Shown piece after piece: positions 52,094 through 60,606 of a stretch of 64,000 bases of DNA. A model generated the notes under the pieces. The model was not told where the DNA came from. It made no database searches and worked only from the letters and a program-made list of their open reading frames with translations. The translations under genes were made by a program, and so were the position numbers. Location of the stretch: positions 1-64,000 of the forward strand of contig JAKQKY010000393.1 of assembly GCA_029560415.1 (NCBI GenBank), in the 5' to 3' direction. The stretch comes from Bacteroidota bacterium. Its GTDB lineage: Bacteria > Bacteroidota > Bacteroidia > Chitinophagales > Chitinophagaceae. Numbering within the stretch: the first letter of the stretch is position 1; every line of letters starts with the position of its first letter.

Positions 52094-52173
52094 ATAAACA
52101 TATTTTGCATATCAGCGGAATTCAATCCAAAAAATCGTACATTGAATTATTGATTCATCGCTCTTTAAAATAA

Positions 52174-52629
52174 ATGCATATGGAAACAAATACCAACTAC
52201 CACAGCCATAATTGCACATTATACCCAGGTGATTATTTCCCGATTCTTAACCCGGAAGAAATCATGACGGAACTGAAGAAGCCACACGAAGGGGATCGAT
52301 TGCAGCCATTCATCAACGTTAGTTACCACGAAAATTACTTTAAGGTGGAAGCCGCAATTCCAGGGCTTAAAAGAGAAGATTTCTTCATTAGTGTTGATGA
52401 TCATGTTTTATCTATATCTGTGCTTCATAAGAAGACCACGGATGATGTGAATAAGCAATTTCAGTTACATGAATTCAATTATGAATGTTTCAGCAGGAAT
52501 ATTCCATTACCAGATAATATTGAAACGGAATTTGTAAGGGCAGATTACCTCAATGGTATCCTGAGCATTTATTTCCCCAACAGCAATGCTGTGCAAAAAC
52601 ATGCCCATACACACGTAGTGGTTTATTGA
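52174..52629 (+). CDS. Small heat-shock protein (Hsp20/alpha-crystallin)
   Basis: 151 aa (a second ATG two codons in is equally possible). The alpha-crystallin domain occupies 45-140: NVSYHENYFKVEAAIPGLKREDF, the VDDHVLSISV strand, FSRNIPLPDNIE and the family signature ADYLNGILSIYFPN. It holds unfolding proteins in the cytoplasm. A strong terminator follows 34 bases later, so the gene is monocistronic at its 3' end. Confidence 0.9.
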   Translation: MHMETNTNYHSHNCTLYPGDYFPILNPEEIMTELKKPHEGDRLQPFINVSYHENYFKVEAAIPGLKREDFFISVDDHVLSISVLHKKTTDDVNKQFQLHEFNYECFSRNIPLPDNIETEFVRADYLNGILSIYFPNSNAVQKHAHTHVVVY

Positions 52630-52662
52630 TGTCAGATCATTAAATTTAAGCTCTAGAACATC

Positions 52663-52691
52663 ACACCTTACCAGCACGGTAAGGTGTTTTT
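52663..52691 (+). terminator. Intrinsic terminator after hsp20
   Basis: ACACCTTACC-AGCAC-GGTAAGGTGT, 10-bp perfect stem, followed by TTTTTGTTT. Confidence 0.85.
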
Positions 52692-52863
52692 GTTTGGGAT
52701 ACTTTACTATATGACCAATCTCATTCAACAACCTGATGTAGGTTTCCAATTTCATTTAGCCGGCAGTTTATATTTGAACAGGTAATATGCAAATCAATGT
52801 TTGAACAGTTGTTATCAGGGATTGCGGCTGTGCATTTGCATCTTGATCTATAAATTAAGCGAT

Positions 52864-53505
52864 ATGAAAAAAATAGCCGGTTTGCTCTTGATCATTTTTT
52901 TGTTTGCTGGTTGTACATCATCACACATTATTTCTACCTGGAAGGCAGAAAATACCCGGCCAGGTGCTTATCAAACGATCATGGTGGTTGCGCTTTTTAA
53001 TGATTCAACCAGGATCTACCGTGAAAAAATGGAAGAACATCTTGTTGGCGATCTGAAGAATATGGGTTTTAAAGCCATGTCATCTTACCAGGTTTTTGGC
53101 CCACGGGCATTTGATAATATGACAGAGGATGCTGTAATAGCTAAATTAAAAGACAAAGGAGTTGATGCGGTTATCACTGCAGTTTTACTGAGTAAAGAAA
53201 AAGAAAGCAGGTATATTCCAAGCCATGTTTACCGAACCCCATTTGCGGTGAACCAGCGCCGATTTTATGGATATTATAATACGTTAAATGAGCGGATATA
53301 CAGCCCTGAATATTATGTAGAGAATTCCCGGTATTTCTGGGAAAGCAACCTGTATGATATGACCACAAAGGAATTGATTTATTCTGTTCAGACAGAAAGT
53401 TTCGATCCCGCCTCACCAGCCAAGTTGGGCCATGAATATGGAAAACTCATCGTAAAGAATATGCAGGATAATGGAATGTTATCTGCGCCATCAACCTTAA
53501 AATAA
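52864..53505 (+). CDS. DUF4136-like lipoprotein
   Basis: 213 aa. Lipoprotein signal with lipobox LFAGCTSS (Cys 18). The track starts at a TTG 21 codons earlier, but the ATG at 52864 begins the signal peptide. Then ISTWKAENTRPG, the usual opening of this group, a strand with TIMVVALFNDSTR, and VDAVITAVLLSKEKE. Members are small periplasmic lipoproteins of unknown role. First of a four-gene run (52864-54660). Confidence 0.7.
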   Translation: MKKIAGLLLIIFLFAGCTSSHIISTWKAENTRPGAYQTIMVVALFNDSTRIYREKMEEHLVGDLKNMGFKAMSSYQVFGPRAFDNMTEDAVIAKLKDKGVDAVITAVLLSKEKESRYIPSHVYRTPFAVNQRRFYGYYNTLNERIYSPEYYVENSRYFWESNLYDMTTKELIYSVQTESFDPASPAKLGHEYGKLIVKNMQDNGMLSAPSTLK

Positions 53506-53511
53506 TCTTAT

Positions 53512-53934
53512 ATGAATTTGCATATTAAAACAGAATCTTTCCTGAAAGAAATACAGGCAGCTTTCAATCAACATTACCCGTATTTAAAGATTGAATTCTT
53601 TTCGAAGCGACATGCCGATCGTAAACTTTCACCCGAAACGGCAAAACTTGATAATGGTAAAACAATTCGTGATGCGGCAGTGTTTTTTGATCCGGCAGAC
53701 ATTAGTATCAACGCTGATCGTACCGTTTCAGCGCTGGAAAAGGATTTTTGGATCCAGTTTGGCCTGGCCATACAGGTATACCGAAACTCAAACGGACTTT
53801 GGCTCGAAACTTCTGCGACCGATACCTGGTCACTCGATCAACAGAACAGGGCCGGCGAAGCTTCCTGTAAACGAAACGATGGTAAGAGCCTGGAGGAAAG
53901 ACTGGAAGATACCCGGTTCGACGAAGAGAGATAA
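53512..53934 (+). CDS. Small cytoplasmic protein, paralogue of the 45401 gene
   Basis: 140 aa. Order of conserved pieces as described for 45401..45766: FNQHYPYLKIEFFSKR near residue 17, KLDNGKTIRDA near 45, FWIQFGLAIQVYRNSNG near 85 and TDTWSLDQQNRAG near 110; a charged C-terminal tail (SLEERLEDTRFDEER) is extra. Unrecognised family. 6 bases after the lipoprotein gene. Confidence 0.6.
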   Translation: MNLHIKTESFLKEIQAAFNQHYPYLKIEFFSKRHADRKLSPETAKLDNGKTIRDAAVFFDPADISINADRTVSALEKDFWIQFGLAIQVYRNSNGLWLETSATDTWSLDQQNRAGEASCKRNDGKSLEERLEDTRFDEER

Positions 53935-53987
53935 GTGGCTATGAGATCTTATGGTAAACGGTAAGGCATAAACGAAAACATATCGTC

Positions 53988-54377
53988 ATGTTTGAAGAAC
54001 AGTCAAAAAAAATTGCTGACCTGGCAGATAACCTGAAAGCCTATGTTCAAACAAGGATAGAACAGGCTAAACTCAGTATCGCGGATAAAGTATCCCGCCT
54101 GATCGCCGACATCCTGGCGGTGGCCATCGTATTTTTCATCGCTTCATTTTTCATCCTGTTGGCCAGCATGGCTTTGGCATTCGCCCTGGGCCGTTGGATG
54201 AACGATACTGCACTGGGTTTCGCCATTGTATCACTTTTATATTTATTGCTTGGAATTTTTGTGTGGACAAAACGCGACCGGCTATTGCGTATCCCGATCC
54301 TCAATGCCCTCATCGGCAGCTTATTTAATAAAGAGGAAGATAAAAAAGATAACGATCATGAACCGCATACCAAATAA
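53988..54377 (+). CDS. Phage-holin-like (Actinobacterial holin-X type) membrane protein
   Basis: 129 aa. An amphipathic N-terminal helix (KKIADLADNLKAYVQTRIEQAKLS), then two long hydrophobic segments (about 42-70 and 77-97) and a charged tail. This is the shape of the phage_holin_3_6 / DUF1469 family, common next to small helical proteins in stress clusters and with no real link to phage. The next gene starts inside it (20-base overlap). Confidence 0.75.
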   Translation: MFEEQSKKIADLADNLKAYVQTRIEQAKLSIADKVSRLIADILAVAIVFFIASFFILLASMALAFALGRWMNDTALGFAIVSLLYLLLGIFVWTKRDRLLRIPILNALIGSLFNKEEDKKDNDHEPHTK

Positions 54378-54660
54378 GGAAGCGTTAACCAACCAGCGGT
54401 TACAATTGAAGCTGCGGCAAATGGAACTGGAAAAAAGGATCAGTTCAGATTGGCAGGCTTTATCTAAAAGTTTTCAGCCGGGGAATGTCTTTAAAAAAAC
54501 CAGTGAGCCTGCTACAAAACAGAATCGTCACTGGATACTGGATGCCTTGCAAGCCGGGAGTTTATTTTTAACCGATAAGCTTACCGAGAAGGCGGCTGAT
54601 ATTGTGCATGGCCTTGTTGAAAAATCAATTCAAACTTTTCGATCTCATCGAGAGGACTAA
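54358..54660 (+). CDS. Small helical protein following the holin-like gene
   Basis: 100 aa from the ATG at 54358; the track's longer version begins inside the previous gene. Rich in Lys, Gln and Glu, predicted coiled coil (LKLRQMELEKRISSDWQ), with one moderately hydrophobic stretch (ILDALQAGSLFLT). No family known to me. Overlap with the holin-like gene implies coupled translation and joint function. Confidence 0.6.
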   Translation: MNRIPNKEALTNQRLQLKLRQMELEKRISSDWQALSKSFQPGNVFKKTSEPATKQNRHWILDALQAGSLFLTDKLTEKAADIVHGLVEKSIQTFRSHRED

Positions 54661-54667
54661 ATTATAG

Positions 54668-54777
54668 GAGTTGACATCTCCCGAGTTGACATCTCTTGAG
54701 TTGACATCTCCTGAGTTGACATCTCTTGAGTTGACATCTCTTGAGTTGACATCTCCTGAGTTGACATCTCCCGAGTT
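54668..54777. repeat. 15-bp tandem repeat (GAGTTGACATCTCyy), seven copies
   Basis: Seven complete units of 'gagttgacatctc' plus two variable bases (cc, tt or ct), then a partial eighth. 8 bases after a stop codon and 58 bases before the tRNA-Pro 3' end. Because 15 is a multiple of three, it stays open as ELTSP/ELTSL, but there is no start codon for it. No spacers, so not a CRISPR. Confidence 0.9.
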
Positions 54778-54835
54778 CTCAACCATCCACCACCCAAAAA
54801 AAATCCCCGCATAAATGCAGAGATTCCTTGTATTG

Positions 54836-54909
54836 TCGGGCGAACAAGATTCGAACTTGCGACCCCACGCCCCCCAGACGTGTGCGCTACCGGGCTGCGC
54901 TACCGCCCG
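54836..54909 (-). tRNA. tRNA-Pro (anticodon GGG)
   Basis: On the minus strand CGGGCGGTAGCGCAGCCCGG starts the acceptor and D arms; anticodon arm CACGT-CTGGGGG-GCGTG has anticodon GGG; T arm GCAAG-TTCGAAT-CTTGT; acceptor 3' side TCGCCCG pairs with CGGGCGG (one G-U); discriminator A. No CCA is encoded. Confidence 0.95.
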
Positions 54910-54966
54910 AACTGTTTTAATTTCCGGATTGCAAATGTAATGGCAATTGGCATAATTTCAAAATGA

Positions 54967-55749
54967 TTACCATCGCTTCAACTCATCCGTTGCGAAAGTA
55001 TACTCCGGTGTTACCATCTTGTTTCCCAACGGCAATGCATACCAGGGAGAGAGCGCATCATCCACCGGATTTACCAGCAGATGAATATCCTGTGCCGGCA
55101 TATAACTCTGCGCCAGTAGAAATCTTTTCGCTCCCTTTTTGTCCATGGCCACATCCACCACCATCACAGCATGCCCTGGAAATCCGCCGCGGATAAATAC
55201 ATCGCCGGGTTTTATTTCAGCCATGTCTGAAACATGCTTCAACTGCTTACTCAAAGATGCTGTGCCACACATACCAAATACCTGTTGAAGATAACTGTCC
55301 AGGTGATCCCTGGAAAAAGGTGCAGTAAACCGGTAAGCCTGTTGTTCATTGTCAACAAAAACGATGCTATCGTATTGGCCCCGGTCAAATAAATAAGAAG
55401 CCCGTAGTCGCATCACCGCATCGGCACATTGCTGCAGGTCTTTCGTTCCAACCGGGATATCCAGCACCGCAAATTGCGCAAGCTGGTTGGCTTTCGGCTT
55501 TCCATTATACAGAAATACCGTTTTGTTTTTCTTCAGTGGCAGGTTTTGTAACCATTGTGAAAAAGAGCTACCGGAATCTTTCATTCTCTCAAATCCAACA
55601 GGAGTCGGAATTTCACCGATCGATGCATACAAATTTTCCTGCATATTTTGATCTTCTGTCGCAAGTACTGCATCCTGTTGTTGCGATTGGCTGTCGCTGC
55701 AAGCGCATAAAACAACTATAAAAATGATTGCCATCGGTTTTAACTGCAT
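54967..55749 (-). CDS. DUF4846-type lipoprotein
   Basis: 260 aa. Lipobox VVLCACSD with Cys near 17. Then EIPTPVGFERMKDSGSSFSQWLQNLPL and a middle part with YNGKPKANQLAQFAVLDI, DLQQCADAVMRLRASYLF and the Gly/His segment GGFPGHAVMVVDVAM near residue 195. This matches what I recall as DUF4846, whose fold resembles papain-like/NlpC-P60 peptidases, with candidate Cys (FGMCGTASL) and His. Anchored in the cell envelope. Divergent from the NtrC-like gene. Confidence 0.8.
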   Translation of the reverse strand: MQLKPMAIIFIVVLCACSDSQSQQQDAVLATEDQNMQENLYASIGEIPTPVGFERMKDSGSSFSQWLQNLPLKKNKTVFLYNGKPKANQLAQFAVLDIPVGTKDLQQCADAVMRLRASYLFDRGQYDSIVFVDNEQQAYRFTAPFSRDHLDSYLQQVFGMCGTASLSKQLKHVSDMAEIKPGDVFIRGGFPGHAVMVVDVAMDKKGAKRFLLAQSYMPAQDIHLLVNPVDDALSPWYALPLGNKMVTPEYTFATDELKRW

Positions 55750-55812
55750 AAATCATTATTTTTGAAGGATTGGATGCAGTATTTGCATATTTCCACATAA
55801 ACCAGTAACAGC

Positions 55813-56976
55813 ATGGCGAGTATTCTAATCATTGACGATGAAAAGGCGATCCGGAAAACACTGTCGGAGATCTTAAGTTTTGAAGGATATAAAATTGATG
55901 AAGCAGCAGATGGTGAAGAAGGATTGAAAAGATTCAGCGAAAAAAACTATGACCTGGTTTTATGCGATATCAAAATGCCAAAGATTGATGGCATCGAATT
56001 TTTGGAAAAAGCCAAAGAGATCAATGCCGATGTGCCCATCATCATGATCAGCGGACATGGTAATATTGATACCGCCGTTGAAGCCGTGAAAAAAGGAGCA
56101 TTTGATTACATCAGCAAACCACCGGATCTGAATCGCCTCCTCATCACCTTACGTAACGCTGCCGAAAAGCAAACCCTGGTTTCGGAAACCAAAGTGCTCA
56201 AACGCAAAGTGAGCAAAGTGCAGGAAATGGTTGGCGAAAGCAGCCCCATCGGTAAAATAAAAGATACCATTGAAAAAGTGGCGCCAACCGATGCACGTGT
56301 ACTCATCACCGGTGAAAATGGCGTGGGTAAAGAACTCGTTGCCCGATGGATACATGAAAAAAGCAATCGCAACAGCGGTCCCATGGTGGAAGTAAATTGC
56401 GCAGCCATTCCCGGTGAACTGATCGAAAGCGAATTGTTTGGTCATGAAAAAGGATCCTTCACCTCGGCCATCAAACAACGCATTGGCAAATTTGAACAGG
56501 CCAATGGAGGTACCTTGTTCCTGGATGAGATCGGCGATATGAGTTTAAACGCCCAGGCCAAAGTTTTAAGAGCTTTACAAGAAGGAAAGATTACCAGGGT
56601 GGGAGCCGATAAAGACATTAATGTGGATGTTCGCGTGATTGCCGCTACCAATAAAGACCTGCTTAAAGAAGTTGATGATAAAAATTTCCGGCTCGATCTG
56701 TATCATCGTTTAGGCGTGATCATCATTCATGTACCATCACTCAATGAACGAAGGGAAGACATTCCTCACCTCGTAAATTATTTCCTGGAACTTATTGCTA
56801 CCGAGTACGGACAGCCAAAAAAAGCCATCGAAAAAAATGCCATGGAGGCGCTGCAGACTTATAACTGGACGGGCAATATCCGTGAATTAAGAAACGTGGT
56901 AGAAAGGCTGATCATCCTTTCCGGCAAATCGATAAATGCTGAAGATGTTGCCAGTTTTGTATTGCCGCGAAAATAA
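55813..56976 (+). CDS. NtrC-like response regulator without DNA-binding domain
   Basis: 387 aa. Receiver 1-120 (IIDDEKAIRKTL; phosphoacceptor Asp in LVLCDIKMPKIDG near 54). AAA+ domain at 140-375: Walker A TGENGVGKE, FGHEKGSFTSA, TLFLDEIGDM as Walker B, and NIRELRNVVERL sensor. The sigma54-contacting GAFTGA loop reads GSFTSA, and the chain ends at FVLPRK without the FIS-type HTH found in most NtrC proteins. Similar short forms are, to my knowledge, common in Bacteroidota. It could activate sigma54 from solution or act on something else. No histidine kinase is adjacent. Confidence 0.87.
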   Translation: MASILIIDDEKAIRKTLSEILSFEGYKIDEAADGEEGLKRFSEKNYDLVLCDIKMPKIDGIEFLEKAKEINADVPIIMISGHGNIDTAVEAVKKGAFDYISKPPDLNRLLITLRNAAEKQTLVSETKVLKRKVSKVQEMVGESSPIGKIKDTIEKVAPTDARVLITGENGVGKELVARWIHEKSNRNSGPMVEVNCAAIPGELIESELFGHEKGSFTSAIKQRIGKFEQANGGTLFLDEIGDMSLNAQAKVLRALQEGKITRVGADKDINVDVRVIAATNKDLLKEVDDKNFRLDLYHRLGVIIIHVPSLNERREDIPHLVNYFLELIATEYGQPKKAIEKNAMEALQTYNWTGNIRELRNVVERLIILSGKSINAEDVASFVLPRK

Positions 56977-57095
56977 ACGGTTATCATTGTACACTATATA
57001 TATTGTTAAATCTCTATAGCGGAGTGCCTGTTTTTCAATTTAATCGTACAATATTAAATATGGAATGTTACTTTTGGCACGATAAAAATTAACTT

Positions 57096-58595
57096 ATGGG
57101 CATTGGTTCTATTATTTTTCTTGTTGGCGCAATCGGTTGGCATGTAGGTTTATATGGTATGTTTAAGAAAGCGGGCATCGAAGGCTGGAAGGCATTCATC
57201 CCGTTTTACAATACCTGGTGCATGGTTGAAAAGATGCGCTTACCAAAGCTTTGGTTTTACCTGCAGTTTATTCCGATAGCAGGACAATTCATCACCATCT
57301 GGATCACCATTAAATTCGTTGAACATTTTGGCCGCTTTGGTTTTTTACATCATGCAGCCACCGTACTCGTTCCCTTTATTTATTTTCCATATCTCGGTTT
57401 TTCAAAAAATGAAAAATACGCAGGAGCACTGGTGGTTGATAATTACAAAAAATCAGGTGCCCGCGAATGGGTAGATGCAGCTTTCTTCGCCATTGTAGCG
57501 GCAACGATTATACGCACTTTTGTATTTGAGGCATATACCATTCCTACACCTTCGATGGAAAAGACTTTGCTCGTAAACGATTTCCTGTTCGTGAGTAAAT
57601 TTAGTTATGGTCCACGCATTCCCAACACGCCATTGGCCATGCCGTTTGTGCATCATACGTTGCCGGTTACCAATAGCAAGTCATATGTTGAGTGGATCAA
57701 GATTCCTTATACACGCTGGTTTGCAAGCCCGGTAAAACGCAATGATGTAGTGGTGTTCAACTTCCCGGTGAATGATACACTCATCAATGACGAAGAAAAT
57801 TTCGGCAGCAAACGAACCTATTACCAGGCTGTGAGGGAGATGGGCAGGGATAAGGTGTGGGAAGATTTTAATGACATCATCATTACCAGGCCCGTTGATA
57901 AAAGAGAGAATTTCATCAAACGATGCGTAGGCATTGGTGGTGATATGCTGCAGATCGTGAATGGTAAAGTACTCATCAACGGTAAACCGCAGGATGTGTT
58001 TCCTCAATCGCAGCGTTATTATAAACTTGAAGTGCCGGCCGATGCGTATATCGACAATGAAAAATTAAAGGAGATGGGCATTGCCATCAGGGAAGAGCAG
58101 GGCGATAAAATGCAACTGAAGGCTAATCTTTACCTCGTAAATATTACCAATGAAGAAAAGGCAAAACTGAAACTTCCGGCAGGATATACCCTAACCGATT
58201 TCATCATGGAACCCGATAACGGCCTGTTCCCATATTACAATCCTGCATCGGGATGGTCGGCCGATAATTTCGGTCCGCTTTTAATACCAGCAAAAGGATC
58301 AACCATTGAATTAACGCCGGATAACCTCATTCGTTACCAGCGTTGCATCGAAGTGTACGAAGGCAATAAAGTTGAGAATCGTGGCAACCAGGTCTTCATC
58401 AATGGTGCAGCAGCCACTTCCTATACTTTCAAAATGAATTATTACTGGATGATGGGAGATAACAGGCACAATTCACTCGACAGCCGTTATTGGGGCTTTG
58501 TTCCCGAAGATCATATTGTGGGAAAAGCTTCTTTGATCTGGTTCAGCTGGGAAGGCGGTCCACGCTGGAAACGACTCTTTAATTCGATAAAATAA
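57096..58595 (+). CDS. lepB: Signal peptidase I with N-terminal membrane extension
   Basis: 499 aa, longer than the 250-320 usual in many bacteria. Residues 1-115 form a three-to-four-segment membrane domain of the DUF5684 kind (GMFKKAGIEGWKAFIPFYNTW). The catalytic part starts with PTPSMEKTLLVNDFLFVSKF near 150 (nucleophile Ser) and KRENFIKRCVGIGGD near 270 (general-base Lys); a long insert (residues about 300-440) separates it from MMGDNRHNSLDSRYWGFVP. Cuts signal peptides at the outer face of the inner membrane. Followed by a strong terminator. Confidence 0.9.
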   Translation: MGIGSIIFLVGAIGWHVGLYGMFKKAGIEGWKAFIPFYNTWCMVEKMRLPKLWFYLQFIPIAGQFITIWITIKFVEHFGRFGFLHHAATVLVPFIYFPYLGFSKNEKYAGALVVDNYKKSGAREWVDAAFFAIVAATIIRTFVFEAYTIPTPSMEKTLLVNDFLFVSKFSYGPRIPNTPLAMPFVHHTLPVTNSKSYVEWIKIPYTRWFASPVKRNDVVVFNFPVNDTLINDEENFGSKRTYYQAVREMGRDKVWEDFNDIIITRPVDKRENFIKRCVGIGGDMLQIVNGKVLINGKPQDVFPQSQRYYKLEVPADAYIDNEKLKEMGIAIREEQGDKMQLKANLYLVNITNEEKAKLKLPAGYTLTDFIMEPDNGLFPYYNPASGWSADNFGPLLIPAKGSTIELTPDNLIRYQRCIEVYEGNKVENRGNQVFINGAAATSYTFKMNYYWMMGDNRHNSLDSRYWGFVPEDHIVGKASLIWFSWEGGPRWKRLFNSIK

Positions 58596-58638
58596 AATAT
58601 ACATTTTTAGAAATTAATCTGTATTTTCAATAATCATT

Positions 58639-58671
58639 ATCCTCTCTACAGCAATGCAGAGAGGATTTTTT
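58639..58671 (+). terminator. Intrinsic terminator after lepB
   Basis: ATCCTCTCT and AGAGAGGAT, 9-bp perfect stem with a 10-base loop, followed by six T bases counting the stem's last T. Confidence 0.85.
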
Positions 58672-58686
58672 ATCTAAATCATTTTT

Positions 58687-59172
58687 ATGCAAAAAGAAGA
58701 ATATCGTTTTGGATTTGATGTATACTCATCCAGTAATGAACTTCTGCCCGAAGATGCGGTGCTGGTTGAAGCGGCACGTAAAGTAACGGAGAAAGCGTAT
58801 GCACCATATAGCCAGTTCCAGGTGGGCGCCGTGGCAAAACTTAATAATGGCGAAACCATTTCTGGTACCAACCAGGAAAACGCTTCCTATCCCGTAGGCA
58901 TATGCGCAGAAAGGGTTTTGTTGGCATCTGCCAGCATGCTGCACACCGATGTTCCTGTTCACACTATGGCCATTGCCTATCATAATTTAAATGGAGAAAG
59001 CGGCCACCCGGTTTCCCCCTGTGGTATGTGCCGTCAATACATTGCTGAGTACGAAACCCGCACCAATCAACCCATCCGCCTGATCCTAACGGGTATGGAA
59101 GGGAAAGTATATGTAATAGAGAAAGCGAGCCAGTTGTTGCCGTTGTCGTTTGGTAGTGCAGATTTGAAGTAA
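58687..59172 (+). CDS. cdd: Cytidine deaminase
   Basis: 161 aa, homotetrameric-type CDA. The zinc site is CAERVLLASA near residue 77 (Cys and the catalytic Glu) and SPCGMCRQYIAEYE near 115 (two Cys). AYAPYSQFQVGAVA near 40 is the usual substrate-side motif. Deaminates cytidine and deoxycytidine for pyrimidine salvage. Start ATG at 58687, after a terminator; convergent with the sugar dehydrogenase gene. Confidence 0.92.
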   Translation: MQKEEYRFGFDVYSSSNELLPEDAVLVEAARKVTEKAYAPYSQFQVGAVAKLNNGETISGTNQENASYPVGICAERVLLASASMLHTDVPVHTMAIAYHNLNGESGHPVSPCGMCRQYIAEYETRTNQPIRLILTGMEGKVYVIEKASQLLPLSFGSADLK

Positions 59173-59214
59173 AGGCAAAAGGATATTCAAAAAAGGCAAA
59201 AGTTAAAAGTGAAA

Positions 59215-59368
59215 ACCAAAAAGTTTTGAACGTTTCAAACGTTTTGAGGGTTCCAATCGTTTCGGACGTTCCGAGCGTTCCAATTATTCTAAAACGTCTT
59301 AAACCTTTAAACCTTTAAACCTTTAAACCCTTAAACCCTTAAACCTTTAAACCCTTAAACTTCTCGAA
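59215..59368. repeat. Second copy of the GACGTT and AAACCTTT intergenic repeat
   Basis: 'gaacgtttcaaacgttttgagg', 'cggacgttccgagcgttcc' and then a run of 8- to 9-bp 'aaaccttt/aaaccctt' units. Same composition and order as 2345-2668. It fills the space between convergent cdd and the sugar dehydrogenase gene. Confidence 0.7.
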
Positions 59369-59372
59369 CCTC

Positions 59373-60557
59373 CTAACCCCCCCGATACACAATCCTATAC
59401 ACTGCCCCATTATAATCATCGCTTACCAGTAAGGCACCATCAGGCATCACGAGCACATCAACCGGTCTGCCAAGTACCGTTCCATCGGGTTGCAGCCATC
59501 CTTCTGCAAAGGGCGCATAGGATAGGGCTTTGCCGGCTGCGTCAAGTTTTACCAGGCTTACCCGGTAACCAATGGGAACATTCCGGTTCCAGCTGCCATG
59601 TTCGGCAAGGAAAACCTGGTTGGTATAGTTTTCAGGGAACATAGAGCCGGTGTAAAAGCGCATGCCAAGGGCTGCTACGTGCGGACCAAGCACTTGTACC
59701 GGTGGGGTGTAATCGCTGCAGGATTTGTTCTTCCCAAATTCCGGATCGGGAATATTACCCTGGTGGCAGTATGGATAACCAAAATGCATACCCGAAGATG
59801 GGGCAGTATTGAGTTCGTCGCCGGGGACATCGTTCCCCAGGTTGTCGCGGCCATTTTCGGTAAACCATATATTTTTAGTCTGCGGATGCCAGCTAAAACC
59901 AACCGTATTGCGGATACCCCGTGCAAATATTTCCATGCCGGTACCATCGGAATTTATGCGGGTAATGGAAGCATAAATGGGATTGCTTTTATCGCAATTA
60001 TTACAGGGTGCGCCAACAGGCACATATAATTTTCCATCAGGTCCAAATGCAATGAACTTCCAGCCATGGTGGGTTTCGGTTGGATATTTATCATACACAA
60101 CCACCGGCTTGGGCGGGTTGGCCAGTTGTTTGTCTATGTCGTTAATCCGTAGAATGGTTGATATGCAGCCAACAAAGAGATTCCCGTCTTTAAAGGCCAC
60201 GCCATTGGGGGTATTCAGCCCTGAGGCAACCGTGTAGATCTTATCGCCTTTACCATCTTTGTTCTCATCAGTAACAGCATATACTTTATTGCCACTCCGG
60301 TTACCTACATACAAAACACCGGATGGTGAAAGCGTCATGCTGCGTGCATCTGGAACTTCGGCATAAACACTGATGCTGAACCCAGGGGGTAGCTTGATCT
60401 TATCGAGTTTATACTTCTTTTGAAAGCTGAGGCTGTCTTCATCACCCAGTTTACTTACCGTTTTTGATGAACTGTTGTTGCACGAATAGAGCAAGGGATG
60501 CAAACCCAGGCAAGCCAGGAGTGCCACGTTCTTTAAAAGGGATGGAATGAGCAACAT
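59373..60557 (-). CDS. PQQ-type soluble aldose/sorbosone dehydrogenase-like lipoprotein
   Basis: 394 aa. Lipoprotein-like signal with LYSCNNSS (Cys near 26). Six-bladed propeller of the GdhB family: PPGFSISVYAEVPDARSMTLS near 57, KDGNLFVGCISTILRI, FARGIRNTVGFSWHP near 213 (Arg-Asn pair binding the cofactor) and YPYCHQGNIPDP near 273. The expected reaction is oxidation of a sugar in the periplasm with PQQ. CNNCDKSN-type Cys residues near 180 are an added feature. Confidence 0.87.
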   Translation of the reverse strand: MLLIPSLLKNVALLACLGLHPLLYSCNNSSSKTVSKLGDEDSLSFQKKYKLDKIKLPPGFSISVYAEVPDARSMTLSPSGVLYVGNRSGNKVYAVTDENKDGKGDKIYTVASGLNTPNGVAFKDGNLFVGCISTILRINDIDKQLANPPKPVVVYDKYPTETHHGWKFIAFGPDGKLYVPVGAPCNNCDKSNPIYASITRINSDGTGMEIFARGIRNTVGFSWHPQTKNIWFTENGRDNLGNDVPGDELNTAPSSGMHFGYPYCHQGNIPDPEFGKNKSCSDYTPPVQVLGPHVAALGMRFYTGSMFPENYTNQVFLAEHGSWNRNVPIGYRVSLVKLDAAGKALSYAPFAEGWLQPDGTVLGRPVDVLVMPDGALLVSDDYNGAVYRIVYRGG

Positions 60558-60606
60558 AAAAATAATTTATTGAGTGATTCAATCATATGCCGTTTAAACA
60601 AAGCAA

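Noticed and set aside
54668-54777. CRISPR-like array
   Set aside because: Units are contiguous 15-mers with no spacers and no cas genes.
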